A stretch of 64,000 bases of DNA from Chromobotia macracanthus (GCA_036877525.1 JAZGTH010000015.1:5910001-5974000), one strand, 5' to 3'. Numbered from the stretch's first letter, positions 1-12,299 are shown. Numbers and translations: made by a program. The notes: generated by a model not told the origin, from the sequence alone.

Positions 1-641
1 TATATATATATATATATGCTGTCATTTCCATTCCAAATTAAGATTCAGAAATTGCAATTTCTTAACATCATCTTTTTTGCATTGTGTAAATTATTTGTGT
101 AGCAAAGACAAAACAAGCATATTGTTAATTTTTTTTTCTGTTTGGTAAGTAAACCTCGTTACCAGTCAATATTTGCCAACTGGAATTGATTTTCATGGGC
201 ATTTTTTACCTTTGATAAGGACATATTTTCCCTAAATCATTTAACGAAACAGTGTTGTCTATTTATGTAGAATACAAAGTAGCTGTAAATAATGCATGAG
301 ATCTGCTCAAATACATTTGAAATAATTGGCCATACACAGTTATTTACTTTCTACCATCACAGTACATTTTGAGAGATCAAATCAGTGTCACGCCTGCTGA
401 TTTTAAATTATATAAGATGTTCTGTGACAAATAAAACTGAGGTATTCACTACAGGGGTATTTTTTCTAGCAGATTTTAAATACCTGTTTTTGTCACCTTC
501 AGTGACCCTTGCGCCACTTCTACAATCTTTCTTGGTTTGAATACTGAATTAGAAGAAACCGACACATGCAGAAACGGAGACAGCTCAGGATTTGGAACAG
601 AGCTAATAGGACATCTGTGTTTTCTTCTCTGTGGTGTTCAG

Positions 642-779
642 AGTGGCAGTGGAGGCCCTGCGGATCCTGCTGGCGCGAGCTCAGCTGGACGCTGTCATGA
701 AACCATTAGATGAGGAGGGAGTTTGGGACAAAATGAAGGACCCACAGCAGCACACGACAGGTGTCACACTGCTCTCCAG
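642..779 (+). CDS. mroh1: mroh1 exon a (first coding exon in the window)
   Basis: The acceptor is ttcag at 637-641 and the donor is gt at 780-781. The exon enters at codon position 3 and leaves after position 2 (phase 2). It encodes VAVEALRILLARAQLDAVMK and onward to TGVTLLS, an amphipathic helix pair. The 641 bases before it show no further exon that I can support. Confidence 0.82.
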
Positions 780-3700
780 GTACACACGCCTGTCCTGTCA
801 TGCCTCCGCTCCACTCAGACAAACCAAACATCTCTCATTAACGCATGTATTATGGGAGATGCAGAACAGAGTTTCTTGTGACAGGAGATGTTTGACAGTA
901 CAATTGTCCTTGAAGACACGCAAAGTTTGAATATTTTTGAGTGTAGAGATCAGCCGAAAGTGGGTTTTGCTGATACCGATAACAAATGTGGGATATCCGA
1001 TTAATTGGTCAGTGGTTTATAAAATCAATATTATGAATGAAAGCATAGCATTTCCATTTAGTGTTAAAAAGTGCTGAAATATGTTTTAAAATGAACAATA
1101 ATGACTTGACTACAAAAATGTTTTTAGTTTCTATTTAACATACAGAAATGTTCTATTTAACATTTCTATTACAAACGTACAGTGTGTTTGTGGAAACTAT
1201 GAAGCTTTGACTCATAAAAGGTCATGTACATGCATTTGTCCAAAGCGAATTTAAGTTATACATTTTATCAGTAAATGCGTTTCCTGGGAATCAAACACAC
1301 AATCTTTGCACTGCTAATGCAACACCCTACCAGTTCAGCTACAGCAACACTTTGTAAAGGAATGCTTTGCAACTATGCTTTGTTTAGCATTTCCACCACT
1401 ACTTTACAAAGCTGAAGTACATGTTTTGAGGGTTCTTTGTTTGCTCTCTGTATCAGAGCCATGGCAAAACATGCTGGGCCACGACTTCCTGCCATCATGG
1501 AGAGCCTCTGTCCATCCCTCAGTAATATTTATGAGTGCCAGAGGATCACGGTCACAGCTTTCTCCTCTGAGGTAAGACAATTCCCACAGCATCTTTTTTT
1601 TTTTTTTTTTTTTTTTTATTTTTTTTTACAAAAAACATTTGGTGTTTTTCCTGTGTATTAATAGAGGTTGTAATTTAAACATCAATAATTGTATTTGTTG
1701 ATTCCTTCAAGCTGCTGAATCACCATGTAGTGACTGAACTGATGATTTTGGACATGTTAATGAACAACATGATGGAGAGAATAACTGACTCTTGCAATAC
1801 CGTCCGCATGCTGGCGATCCGAGGCCTGGGGAACATAGCTGTGGGTTCACCTGAGAAGGTACAAACACTCTTGCTTGACCAGTTAATACTTTATTTTTTT
1901 GTGTTAGTGTTTCTTGGTTTCTTTATTTGTTGCCATATGCAACTTGTTGCCCAAACAATCACAGCAGTCTTAGAGCTACAATCTGTAACATTTGCCTCTC
2001 TATCGCCATCTCTGTTTGAGACATAAAATTGCAGGTTACTTTAGTTTTCTGATGCACAAAACCATTTTACCCTGATGTCTGTTTTCAGAGAAGTTAAAGA
2101 CTTTATGTACCTATTCTGCTCTGTTATTATTCTGTTCTTTGCATTATTTTTTTGTCTTCTCTCTACAGGCGAATAAAAAAGCAGTCCGTTCTGTAATTAT
2201 ACCTTGTTATGCAGTGATCTGCCTGCTTCTGTTTGTTCTCACCAGGTAAATAAATATGCGAAGGAGCTTTTAGCAGCCATGAGTTCAGGTATGGAGGAGA
2301 ATGATGATCCAGGAAAACGCATCACACTGGAGGCCATGTCAGGCATGTCCAAGATACTGCTTTACCTGGACCAGAAGAATGTCCACCTGCTTGTGGTTTA
2401 CATCTTCATGAAGATCAAACCCTTTCTGGAGAATGTGAGTGTGAAGACACTGAATATTTAAATTATTTATATAAAATAATATATAAAATATTTAAATACC
2501 TGTTATGAAGTTGGGGTGTTTTGCTGCAGCTTGATTTCAGATTTGTTTTTCTGTTGTTTTTAGTATAATTTGTCAAGTGACTTCATGCTATTGGAGAAGT
2601 ATTGGAGTAAGTGTGGAGTTGACTTATTTATCTGTGTTCTGTCAGGAGAATGATGAGATTCGATGTGCTTCCATCATGCTCCTGGGAAACCTGTCGAAGT
2701 TCGGCTTGGGTGAACCTGTCTTTAAGGACCAGATCCACAATGTTCTGGTCAGCTTGCTGTTGCACCTCAGTGATCCAAACCATCAAGTGGTGAAGGTCAG
2801 TGGTTGGTCCACAACAGATATTGACAGATATTGGTGGTGTATTGCAGTTCCTAATGAAGTTACCAGCCAACTGGCGAGTGACTGTTTTATTTATTGCCAA
2901 AGACAATTTTTACATTCATTTGTAGTTGGCAAGTGTTAGTGTTGGAGCCTGGATGTAAATAATGAAAATGTAGCAACATTTAAAAAATTGCATTTAAAGC
3001 TAATAACAAAGATGATGCAAAAAGCAGAACTTTTACAGGTCTGTTGTTTTAGTTTGTTTTTAATAATCCTCACATTTTGTTTTTATATTACATTCGTATC
3101 AAATTATGTGCAATATGAGAATATTTAGTCCAGAAGATGATGTCTGATTGTGTTTGCATACGTGTGTGTGTGTATGTGTGTGCCTCTTTGTTCTCCCAGG
3201 CATGTAAGTATGCCATGCGCGTGTGTGCTCCGGCTGTAGGTTCAGAACAGATCTCTACCATGTTCCAGAATCATCTTCATGAGGACAAGGGTCTGCATTA
3301 TGGAGAGTTCATTAATGACCTCACCAAATACCTGGTACAGCAAGAGCCAAAGCTTTATTATAAGAAAACACAGTATATGCAGTATAGCATGTAATTCAGC
3401 ATGCTAATCATATAATGATTATGATTATAATATGTGATTATATAATCACAATATTATATAACCACTGCATACATCATTGCTTTCTTCTGTTCTATACTCA
3501 TCAATATCTAAAATCAAAAGCATAATGTGTTTTCCTAAAGATCCAGGATTTTCCAGGCATGCTGAACTTCTATCACATCACAGTGATTCAGTTCTTTAAG
3601 AGTAACTGGTCTGAGATCAGAGCCAGTGCTGCCATGTTCATAGGTAACAGAGTTTTTGCTGACCCAGTTTCATTTAAAACACAAGCACTGTTTATTTACT

Positions 3701-4243
3701 GTTTGGTCCTGTTGTTTTTTTATATAGTTTTCTAACAGTATTTTGTTGGCAATTTTTAGGGTTTTTGCTCGGTAATCTTCCTGATGAGCACTTCTCTCAC
3801 ATGAATATGGGATCAGTGACCAAGGGTGAGTAACGCAGTTTGACTGTACAATCTGCACTGTAGTGATAATCTCAGTAAGGACAGAACATCCTTGTTATTG
3901 TGCAAAATTAGCTGTTTCACGGCACCTTAGGAATCTATTATTTTGACGTGGCATTTTAATGGAGATTTTGTCTGGTAAAATGCCTTGTAAGATGTGTTGT
4001 AAGAAGTATTCATCTGTGTTTTTATGCGCAGTGCTTTTGTTGGTTGGCAGCTAACTTATATTTAACATGTATTTAACATTCTTTCTGTTATAGACAAACT
4101 AAGCTGAAGAGTCTCTCTCTCCTGTCTCTCTTTATCTGTGTGTGTGTCTCTCTCTGTCTTCTTCAGGTCTGGTGATGTTGCTGCAGGATCCAGATCCACT
4201 TGTGCGAATTAAAGCCGCAGAGGCTATGGGTCATTTTCACTGA
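642..4243 (+). CDS. mroh1: mroh1, 3' part (last nine coding exons), HEAT-repeat protein
   Basis: Nine exons join in one frame: 642-779, 1457-1571, 1712-1858, 2246-2434, 2646-2795, 3200-3334, 3541-3643, 3760-3825 and 4167-4243. All have AG acceptors and GT donors with matching phases. Together they encode about 372 C-terminal residues made of helical HEAT-like units, for example IRCASIMLLGNLSKFGLG, IRASAAMFIGFLLGNL and VRIKAAEAMG. These hydrophobic helix pairs and the closing motif match, from memory, the C-terminus of MROH1 (formerly HEATR7A). Human MROH1 is about 1,640 residues, so roughly the last quarter is here and the start lies left of the window. The protein is a probable alpha-solenoid scaffold; its cellular role is not settled. 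The nearby scrt1 gene supports orthology, since MROH1 and SCRT1 are also close in human. No frameshift or internal stop is seen, so the gene looks intact. Another MROH paralogue is the main alternative. Confidence 0.85.
1236..1350 (-). mobile_element. tRNA-derived SINE, minus strand, in an mroh1 intron
   Basis: Read on the minus strand it has a box A-like TAGCTGAACTGGTAG (1327-1341), a box B-like GTTTGATTCCC (1286-1296), and further 3' a degraded tail ending near TTCGCTTTGGAC (1238-1249). The layout matches the other SINE copies in this window. It lies between exons a and b. Divergence suggests an old, inactive insertion. Confidence 0.7.
1457..1571 (+). CDS. mroh1: mroh1 exon b
   Basis: The acceptor is tatcag ending at 1456 and the donor is gt at 1572 (gtaag, strong). 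The first base completes an Arg codon begun in exon a. The translation runs AMAKHAGPRLPAIMESLCPS then LSNIYECQRITVTAFSSE, and the exon ends in phase 0. A run of T follows 22 bases past the donor. Confidence 0.82.
1594..1627. repeat. Poly(T) tract in an mroh1 intron
   Basis: An almost uninterrupted T run begins 22 bases after the donor of exon b. It is likely length-variable, and a place where assembly or sequencing may be inaccurate. Confidence 0.9.
1712..1858 (+). CDS. mroh1: mroh1 exon c
   Basis: The acceptor is ttcaag ending at 1711 and the donor is gt at 1859. It is exactly 49 codons, phase 0 to phase 0, starting LLNHHVVTELMILDMLMNNM and ending VRMLAIRGLGNIAVGSPEK, a typical HEAT helix A/B pair with the conserved GLGNIA turn. 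Confidence 0.85.
1968..2045 (+). mobile_element. Partial miniature inverted-repeat element (left half) in an mroh1 intron
   Basis: The sequence from AGAGCTACAATCTGTAAC onward, including ATCGCCATCTCTGTTTGA and AAAATTGCAGGT, closely matches the left part of the fuller element at 5089-5360. Only the left half is recognisable. Confidence 0.6.
2246..2434 (+). CDS. mroh1: mroh1 exon d
   Basis: The acceptor is caccag ending at 2245 and the donor is gtgagt at 2435. It is 63 codons in phase 0, from VNKYAKELLAAMSSGMEE to VYIFMKIKPFLEN. A cryptic acceptor (ctacag) at 2163-2168 lies 77 bases upstream, but using it would shift frame and reach a stop. Confidence 0.85.
2646..2795 (+). CDS. mroh1: mroh1 exon e
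   Basis: The acceptor is gtcag ending at 2645 and the donor is gtcagt at 2796. It is 50 codons in phase 0, containing IRCASIMLLGNLSKFGLG and VLVSLLLHLSDPNHQVVK, another HEAT unit. Confidence 0.86.
3200..3334 (+). CDS. mroh1: mroh1 exon f
   Basis: The acceptor is ctcccag ending at 3199 and the donor is gt at 3335. It is 45 codons in phase 0, from ACKYAMRVCAPAVGSEQIST to GEFINDLTKYL. A short GT-rich stretch precedes the acceptor. Confidence 0.83.
3541..3643 (+). CDS. mroh1: mroh1 exon g
   Basis: The acceptor is ctaaag ending at 3540 and the donor is gtaac at 3644. It is 103 bases, leaving in phase 1. It encodes IQDFPGMLNFYHITVIQFFK followed by SNWSEIRASAAMFI. The next intron is only 116 bp. 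Confidence 0.83.
3760..3825 (+). CDS. mroh1: mroh1 exon h
   Basis: The acceptor is tttttag ending at 3759 and the donor is gtgagt at 3826. It is 66 bases, phase 1 to phase 1. It encodes GFLLGNLPDEHFSHMNMGSV plus TK, the second helix of the unit begun in exon g. Confidence 0.82.
4167..4243 (+). CDS. mroh1: mroh1 terminal coding exon
   Basis: The acceptor is cttcag ending at 4166, after a CT-rich stretch. It completes a Gly codon, then reads LVMLLQDPDPLVRIKAAEAM and GHFH before TGA at 4241-4243. The DPDPLVRIKAAEAMG string is a classic HEAT helix. Confidence 0.84.
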
Positions 4244-4394
4244 TGTAACTTCCACTCTACATTATCAGATTAGTCTTTCATTTTAATGTTGTTGCTTTGA
4301 TTAAGCAGAGACCCTTGAATTGTTCTATCATAAGCCTTTATAGGTTTTTATTATTGACCAAAGACTGTGCACTAGTTCTGTAAGAAAAGAGAAG

Positions 4395-4400
4395 AATAAA
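4395..4400 (+). terminator. mroh1 candidate poly(A) signal
   Basis: An AATAAA hexamer lies 152 bases after the mroh1 stop codon, inside an A-rich stretch. It is the first canonical hexamer downstream of the stop. The cleavage site is not determined. Confidence 0.5.
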
Positions 4401-5088
4401 AATAGAAGACATGTACTGAGCACTTTTAAGTACTGTCAGATATGTGGTGTGTGATTTGTACCATGGTTCATTTTACCAGCGATGGCTTTTAATGTATTGT
4501 AGACATACACTACGCAGCAGAAATGAGGACACCCCATTTTATGAGTCTGCCTGTTTCAGCTACATCCATAACTAAAAGGTGCAAAAAAATCAGACAAAAA
4601 GCCATGTAATCTCTTAAATATTTTTCACTAGAAATGAAATATTCAACAAGCACATGTGGGTGTAGTGTTGGTGTGGTCAGATTATTTTGGCTATGTAGTG
4701 TAAACCTGGCAGCCTTTTTAAAGAGTGAATTTACAGAATACATTGATATTGCTGATATTACAAGCTTGCTTGGCCATTCGTGCAGTGTATGCACTGTAAA
4801 TCAAATATATGCTGTATAAATCAATATACTTTAAATCTGAGTAGATTTTGAAGGTTTATATTTTAATCCTAGCATTGACTCAACATTTTAGCCAAATAGT
4901 TGAGTCATATTGACCAACATAAACCTTCAGCAATAGATCACCATAATAGAGAAGTGTATTAGCATAAGCTGTTAAGCCACTAACTGTGACTGAATCTCAT
5001 CTTGTTCCTGTTGTCTACAATCACAAAGTATACTTAAAAAGCACTTGTAGTGTTCTGTGCTAATGCACCATATGGTTCTCTGATTACA
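4401..5088. other. Intergenic, nothing recognised
   Basis: This is AT-rich sequence downstream of mroh1. Short ORFs on both strands here lack any recognisable domain or splice context, and I see no clear repeat. Confidence 0.5.
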
Positions 5089-5360
5089 TAAAGCTGCAAT
5101 CCGTAACTTTTGTCTCTTCATCGCCATCTCTGTTTGAAAATTAAAATTGCAGGTACTTAACACTTTCTTTTACATATGTTGAAGCCAAAATGACATTTCT
5201 CAAGAAATCCAACTCAACAGCTGAAATTATAAATAAGTATTATAAACTTGCAGTTGTGATTTAGGGTAAGGTAAAGAGACTGTTTTGAACACCTATCTGT
5301 TAGGTTCTTGCTCAATAGCTGTTTTGTTTTTACTTTAAAAAGTTACAGATTGCAGCTTTA
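5089..5360 (+). mobile_element. Miniature inverted-repeat element (non-autonomous DNA element)
   Basis: Terminal inverted repeats are visible: TAAAGCTGCAATCCGTAACT at the left end and a reverse complement reading TAAAGCTGCAATCTGTAACT at the right end, one mismatch in 20. The unit is 272 bp with no coding capacity. A second, partial copy lies in an mroh1 intron at 1968-2045. The target-site duplication is not clear; a TA dinucleotide at the ends is possible. Confidence 0.75.
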
Positions 5361-6754
5361 ATGCTCTACAGCAGACAGTGAACAGAATTTTGCTGCTTGA
5401 TTCTAGATGGAGAAGACCAAAACAGTGCCAAAAACTGATTAAAAGGTTCAGATAATACCTTTTACATTTAGAAGTTTGGTACATACTATCATAAACTTTA
5501 ATGCTTTGTGATCATTATACTGTAAATTAAACAGAATGATACTATGGCCGGTGCAGCTTTTTAAGTGACTAATTAATGTCTTTTTTTTTTAGCCCATTAA
5601 CATTTTATGGCTCTTGGCATAAATGAGTTAGGGAACAAACCTTGTATATATTGCACTGGTGTAATTCACAAACCCATATAGACCATTTATAGTTTATTAA
5701 ATGTATAGTTGTTCCATTTATAGTTTGTTCCATTTATTGTTTGTTCCAATAAGTTCTATAATTATTATGTAAGACACGGTATATAATGTAAAATAATGAA
5801 AGACAAGGTAACTATAAATGTGTAGTATTAGCATATGTGTACAAATGGTCTGTTTTGTGTAAAACAATGAAACCAGTTTAACAGTATGAGGACAATGCCA
5901 TGGTTGTAGAGAAAGAGAAATACACTCAAATTTCTGCTCAGGGTGTTGAATATGTAAAAGCACAAGTCAATTGGAAAGTGCTTACCATGGACAGACTTTT
6001 AATGCGATTTAAATGCTTTATCCAGAGTTTAGCAATTAGAGGTGGTTATTCCATTCGGCCAGGATCTCTTAAGATTCAATGACTTTGGAATTAATTATGG
6101 TGAACAGTCAGAGTAACTGATAGATTGTTTTTCTGTCTTTGATGGATTTCTGAGCAACCAAACTGCCGCAGCAGGTTTCCGTAGATCTGGTGGATGATCA
6201 TGCTGTCGTGACATGCCGTTACATTTACTTCTTCCCATTGATTTGTTGATTTGTTTATATTTGAATATGTTGTTTTCTTTTTAGGCTAAATTGTTTTGTA
6301 TCATATAATAGTGCTGATCTCTGGATAATGGAGTTGGGAATATGTAAGACTGAATCATTAAAATTATTGTTACATGACAACTGGAACCGTCATGTTGATT
6401 TAATTGGAAATAATGCTGCAAAAACAAATTTAGCCATGAACACACTAACGCTAATGGAAATTACAAAAAAATGGGGATCATAACACGAATCATAATATGT
6501 GTTTCCTGTGTAATCTCACACCCCGCTGGGTTCCTGCACAAGAAGCTTATTGCTGTTTCCTTATGTGGAACTGTTGGTTAGAAAACAAACTTTAATTTGT
6601 TATAAAACTTGTCCCCGCAGATTTCAGCCCTTGTGTGTTCAGAAAATCTGTTGGTACACTTTATTTTTCAAAAATGAAAAGAAAACAGGGACTGTTCAAA
6701 TTCTGACATCCAGCTGACCATGATTTGGAGATGTCTGTCCTAAAAGTACCGCAC
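5361..6754. other. Intergenic, nothing recognised
   Basis: This is AT-rich spacer. Short ORFs are present on both strands but have no domain-like content. No strong repeat is identified. Confidence 0.5.
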
Positions 6755-6950
6755 TGTAACAAACAATTATAAAAATGACGGAAAATGTGATGGTAATTTT
6801 CTGCCCGGACAATTTTCTGTTAGCCCTAAAACAACACAATAGAGTGCAAAATTCAAAATACAGATAAAACTGCTGTAAAATCAAAACGAAAAATTACTTC
6901 ATATTAATACAGTAAATTGTTCCCTGTTTTTACAGGTTTTTAGAGTGTTG
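6755..6950. repeat. Probable degraded interspersed repeat (CTGTAA/TTTTACAG type)
   Basis: The left side has GCACTGTAACAAACAATT and the right side has ACAGTAAATTGTTCCCTG followed by TTTTTACAG. This arrangement resembles palindromic ACTGTAAAA-type repeats common in fish genomes. The inverted ends are imperfect, so this is a weak call. Confidence 0.35.
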
Positions 6951-7522
6951 CATTGCTTCTTTAGAAGGATCTAACATGAACGAAAATGACCTCTTTCAGC
7001 TTAATTATTTTAATCAGTTAAAAAAAATTGGACCTCAAGGACTAAGTCTACGTTCTGGACTCACTTTCAAAGGCTGTAGGTTTATCTAAAAAACATCTAA
7101 TAAAACATTCCAGTCAGATGAGATTCAAGCTCATCTGACCCAGATTATAAAGCAGTTGTACAGTGTGATATCACCTCTCGTGCTGCCCTCTGTGATGCTG
7201 TAGATGTCAGGACTGAATGATAAGTTCTTAAGCTATTAAATCCAAACCAGCTGTAACTCTTTAACGTCTCCTTCACTGCATGTCAATACTGTCTGTTCTG
7301 CATGACTCCTCTCCTGTGGGTTTGTTTGAAACTCAAGGTGCTGTTGTTTTTCCAGAGAATGGCCAATGAGGTCATATGGAGATCTGGGTAATTTTCAATC
7401 TCTATTGACCTTCTTTACATAATTACACTGAGGATAAAGTGATGGCTGCAAAGAGGCCGCTGTGAAGATTTGATGTGAATGTAGTGTGTGTTGTATAGGC
7501 AGTGATGGGAGGAATCTGTGCT

Positions 7523-7733
7523 CCCAGCTAGCAGGGAACGTTCTCAGGACGTTGGCTAACAATCTCTAAAAGTTCTCCCATAGTTATCAAAAACATTCTT
7601 GCAGTAACGTTAGTAGAATGTTCTTAACATTATATATCATGTATCAAAAAGTTATTCCTAAATTGTTCATGGAATGTTTCATAATGTTACAGAATTACAA
7701 AGCACTTGAATAACGTTCTTATAACCAAGCAAC
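7523..7733 (+). mobile_element. AACGTT-family miniature element, copy 1 (3' truncated)
   Basis: It starts CCCAGCTAGCAGGGAACGTT, continues with GTTGGCTAAC, TTCTTGCAGTAACGTTAG and CGTTCTTATAACCAAGCAA, and then loses the family pattern. The usual right end (TTGTTAGCTGGG) is missing, so the copy is truncated. Confidence 0.75.
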
Positions 7734-10700
7734 TTTGTCTAGATTGTAGAGTACATAGTACAAAAATCATGACCTGTTTGGGGTCCTCAGTTAATGATCT
7801 AAACAGTCAAGGTCACACAATGTTTGTATTTATGTCTTGGAGTTTATCACTAGAGGGCGCCACAATGTATGTTAAAGAAGCCCCTTGACACTCACAATTA
7901 GAAGCTGACTAACAAAATAAATGACCAGACTAAAGTGAACGAGATTGCTCATCCAGCAATAATTCTACTGGACCAATAGGCCAAATCTACCCTGACTAGA
8001 TTCTGATTTTCAAAATCACATTAAATTTGCAAGCCAATAGAAAAGCCTTTTAATCCTTAATGAAGGCATTTGAAAGATTAGAGGTAGGACTGCATGAGAC
8101 TGTGACTGTGGACACGTGCTCGGGACCTGAGGGTAATTTTCTCTGTTGGATGCGCAAGCCGCCTTTTTCCCTAATCAAGCTGATCTTGCCTTTCAGCTCA
8201 CGTCTATTGACTCTCCACCTTTTCTGCTGTCTATAGCTGCAAGATTAGGCTCCATTTGTTTGCAGCTTGATAACGTTTTCATTGTGCACACTCTCAAATT
8301 CAAAAATGGGCAGAAAATACAAACTGGGCGAAGACGTGTGTGTGGGGAAAAATTTGTACCCAGAAATTAGCTAAACCTGACAAATCTGAGCAAAACCTCC
8401 TTTTAGGGGCGTCCTCGTTTGTAAAAACACAATACAAATCTAGTAAATAAAGTTAAGTTTAGGATGTTTATAACTAGCTGTGTATAAAAACAATAGTCAA
8501 AGGAATGTCTCCATTTAGATAAGTAAATAAGTGTGTGTGAGATAGGCAGCAGGACAACATTGGTGGTTCTATTATCCTAAATGTCCTCAAACATCCCTAC
8601 CAAACAACAAATCTCTGACAAATCTTCAGGTTTTAAAGTGTATGGTAGTGAATAACTCTCTTCTGAAGTTAATTCAGTTCCTTTCATCCTAGCAATTTTT
8701 ATGACAGGGCCTTCACCATTAAAAACAAGCTGAAACATCAAAAAATTCCTCAAGGCTTCATTTAAATCTGCGAGAGCAGCCAAGATCTGATGTTCCGCTG
8801 ATATAATCAGATGGTGCCCGTTTCCTGTATCCCTGCATAGTTCACCTGCGGAGCTGTGCTTTACACCACACAATGTATGTAATATTTCAGAATATCATTT
8901 ATATACGGTTTGGAGCTTTGAGCATGTCTTAATCTGCCCTTATAAATAGTAATCTGATAAGTCATATGAAATTTCTTACTACCCACAGAGCAAAAAGCGA
9001 GAGTACATGCTGTTTATTTACTCTATTGATCTTATCGATTCTGTTTTCATAGCAGTTTCCCAAAAGTTATTTCTGTATGTATTATTTTACCGAACTCAGA
9101 TTTGTTGTTCCATATAAACGCTCTGCACCGTAATGATGTATATTAAATAAAGGAAAGTTTCTATCTCGTTCTCATACGCTCTCTCTATCCATCCTTCTCT
9201 CTCTCTTTCCCTCACCCTTTCTCTGAAATTACACTCATTCATTCCCCAGTGTCAGTGCAGAAGAGAGAGACAGAGAGTGTGTATCTGCAGTTGACCTGGC
9301 TCTCTGAGAACATATGGATCTAATCTAAGACTCGATTGCTTGGCTCACATGTGATAGTGCCCATCAATTCATACCCTGTGATGCAATGGAAGAAAATCCT
9401 TCCGGAGTTCTGAGGGTATTATATTTCAGTGTGGCTGATGCCGGACCAGGCAATATAGATTGTGTCCCCATGGATCTTTTTTATGTATTGCTGCATTAGC
9501 TATTACTGTTCTATGGAATTTTGCCAAAAACAAAAATATCAATAATAATAAGATGGTGCTTATGATTGTTATTAGTTTTCTTTACATTTTGTTAAAGTGC
9601 TAACTCCTAGAAAGTAAATTTACTGCTTTTACGTTATTTTCTGATGACTCATTTATGATGACTTATGATCTACTGTATATGAGGCAGTTTTGCATCTTTA
9701 ATAAATCAGCACTGGGCATTATTTGGTTAATCTATTTTTAATAAGGAGTCACCACAGAAACATAATTAACTAGAAATCACCCATGTTCTTTAAACTAATT
9801 AAGCAATGTTTGATCCATTTTTATCAGGAATACTCTTAAATTGTTTTCAGTGGTTGAAGAGGACAAACGTCCTTCAGGGAGAGAGAAGAATTATTTTGTC
9901 AAGAGGACGTTCAGAGAATTACTCTTCCTCTCCAAATTAAACGTCTAGTTGAGCCACTCAGAATCAATTTAAAGTGTCGTTTTGTTAGAGGACAAGCTAC
10001 CTTTGCATGTTAATAACTGTCAATTAATGAATTCAACTCTCAGATGGTTAAACTCATCACCGTTCCACAGCGTTGTCTAATATTAATGCTAATAATGTCA
10101 AGATCTTCTGATGTCTGAACTTCAGACGGTTAAAATGGTTCAGAAATGTGTGCCTAAGGAAAGGACAGTCAGTTTAGAGACTTCTCTGACTTAGAGGTGA
10201 TAATTATATGAAGCTGTGATGTCACCATGTTCCAGCTCTTTTAACTCTGACCCAGGCTCATGCAGAGCAGTTAGACTGTATTTGGGTGGGCATGCAGAGT
10301 CAGGGAGGCATTTGGGAAGACACACATGGAGAGATTAAGGATTTGCATACTACCTAAGGTCAAAGAGACCAAAAGTACCTCTGGAATAGACAACAGGGAA
10401 TGCATTTACAGTGTTCAATGCAGTTACACCACTTACTGAAAAAAAAACATATGTGGTATTTCAGTAAAAACCTGTCTTATTCACTAACCACCCAAATCCA
10501 GTTTAAACAGATGCTAAATGTACAATATAGTTGTATCAGTATATAGTGTGATTCTATTCTGTGCAAAGTGCCTCTTCTTTGTCTAAATTAGGCTTGTGTT
10601 ATATTCCTATTTGTCTGCTGCGATTAACACCACACATTATCATCTATGGCAGGAAAAGGAATGTCATTTAAAAGAGACGTTTGCATTTATTTACTAATGA

Positions 10701-12299
10701 TCATGGCAGCAGTTATTCATCAAAGGATGATCTATATGATAAGAGAGTGTTGAGGCACAGAACAAGCTTGCTTGAAGCATTTTAAAGAGTTGACTGAGAT
10801 CGCAGTGAAAGAATGATGGTGTACAGTCCCAGCAAAGTATGCCAGATAAAGTCCATCTGCTACATACAGTGCTCCAAAACTATGCAGTAAATAGCAGTGT
10901 GCAAAATGAGGAACGGCACTATGCAAACTGCATTCAGCACAGATTTTATGGCTGTTTTTATGCTATTAGCTGTTTGCATAATTTCTTTAGTAAATCAAGC
11001 ACCAAAATAAAGCCGACAACATGTGCAAATAAACAAAACAGCACTATGAGAGGACAGAATTCATTCTCATTGAATTCCCCTAAGTGTGACTAAGGTTTAG
11101 CCTATGTAAGGCTGCTGCAAGTGGTCTAATGCATCCTCGTTAGGTTGTTAGAGCGACTGCTGAGTGATGTTGTGTCTCGCCAGCAATCCCACATATATAT
11201 CTGGCTGCTTGTTAGTCAGAGGAAGACAAAACAATTGAGAAGCGTGAGAGTAGCAAAGAGTTCGGAAAGGAGATGGTAGATACAGAAAAAGAATAAAGAT
11301 GCAACGTGCAGGTCAGGCCAATGCTCGCGGCTTTCCTTGTACTGAGCTGGCTGCTTGTTAGCACGCCAGACCCTCAGTCTTCCTCTGCTTCCCTCCCTCC
11401 ACCTCCGCCGCCTGACCTGCATGCTCCTGGATGGCCAGGGGTCACTCCCAGCCAATTTAGAGTGATGCACATCTATTCTGTCAGCCGTCAGTCCACACTG
11501 AAAATAATTACCGAGCGAGCATCTGCTGTCCCACAGAGACAAACGAAAGAGTCTGACACAAGCAGGACGGAGCAATTCCACATTCTGTTTCTCTTTCCCC
11601 CCTCTAAATACTGGAGCAGGCCCAGAGGAAGCTAAAGGGAGAAAAACACCTGGTGAAATTATCCCTCAGTGATCCGTGCATATGCTTAATAACTTCGCTC
11701 TGTGGTTAATTGGAATAATTGCCCAGAATGCTTTGGGATAAAATGAGTCTGGGATGCCCTGAGGACAACAATGAGAGGAAAGATCACGGCGCACACGAAT
11801 ACTTGACTTGATCCTGCTAATGCTCAGATCACATTGACTTTACTGCAAACCAAAACAAGAAAGGGAAGATGTGGCTGAGCTGGCTGAAAATGAATCCAAG
11901 TGATTCATATGTGAGCCATGATGGACCCGCTATTTAATAAACTGACCAATAAGGACAGACTTTCAAATGACGCCACGACATGAATAGCCAATCATCCTTG
12001 CCCCTCCCACAGCCGTGTAAGCCAATTAGCTTGCAGTATGTCTATGGCGGGATGTTCGCAGCGGCAGGTGGATGAAGGTTTACGTTTCACGGTGAAATGT
12101 ATGTATAAACTTTTAATAAAGCGGGAGCGAAGGATCTACAGATTTATGGATGTACATATTTGTAAATACATATTTGTAAATACATATTTGTGTTGGTCGC
12201 TCGTGAAAACAGCAAGGCGTGACGTCTGTGACGAACCATCAATGACGAACCTCAGATAATATTGGCCGAAGTGAGCCGACTGTAATACTAACAGTACAT
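7734..12299. other. Intergenic spacer, no gene recognised
   Basis: There is a CT-rich stretch near 9176-9220 and a conserved-looking AT block at 11680-11735. An open stretch of 98 codons on the minus strand (8577-8873) and another pair overlapping at 11216-11635 have no recognisable domain, no splice context and no codon-level sign of coding. Confidence 0.5.
12151..12191. repeat. Short tandem repeat, 14-bp unit, about three copies
   Basis: The unit TACATATTTGTAAA is repeated back to back about three times, the last copy ending in TTTGTG. This is a small local duplication. Confidence 0.8.

Noticed and set aside
2169..2245. Alternative extension of mroh1 exon d from a ctacag acceptor
   Set aside because: The 77-base extension shifts frame and meets a stop, while the acceptor at 2245 keeps phase 0.
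8577..8873. 98-codon open frame on the minus strand
   Set aside because: No recognisable domain, no neighbouring exons with matching phase, and AT-rich spacer context. Length is within chance for the amount of sequence scanned.
11216..11635. Overlapping open frames of 121 and 109 codons on opposite strands
   Set aside because: They arise from a local GC-rich patch that avoids stops on both strands. Low-complexity Ser/Pro and Arg content and no family resemblance.
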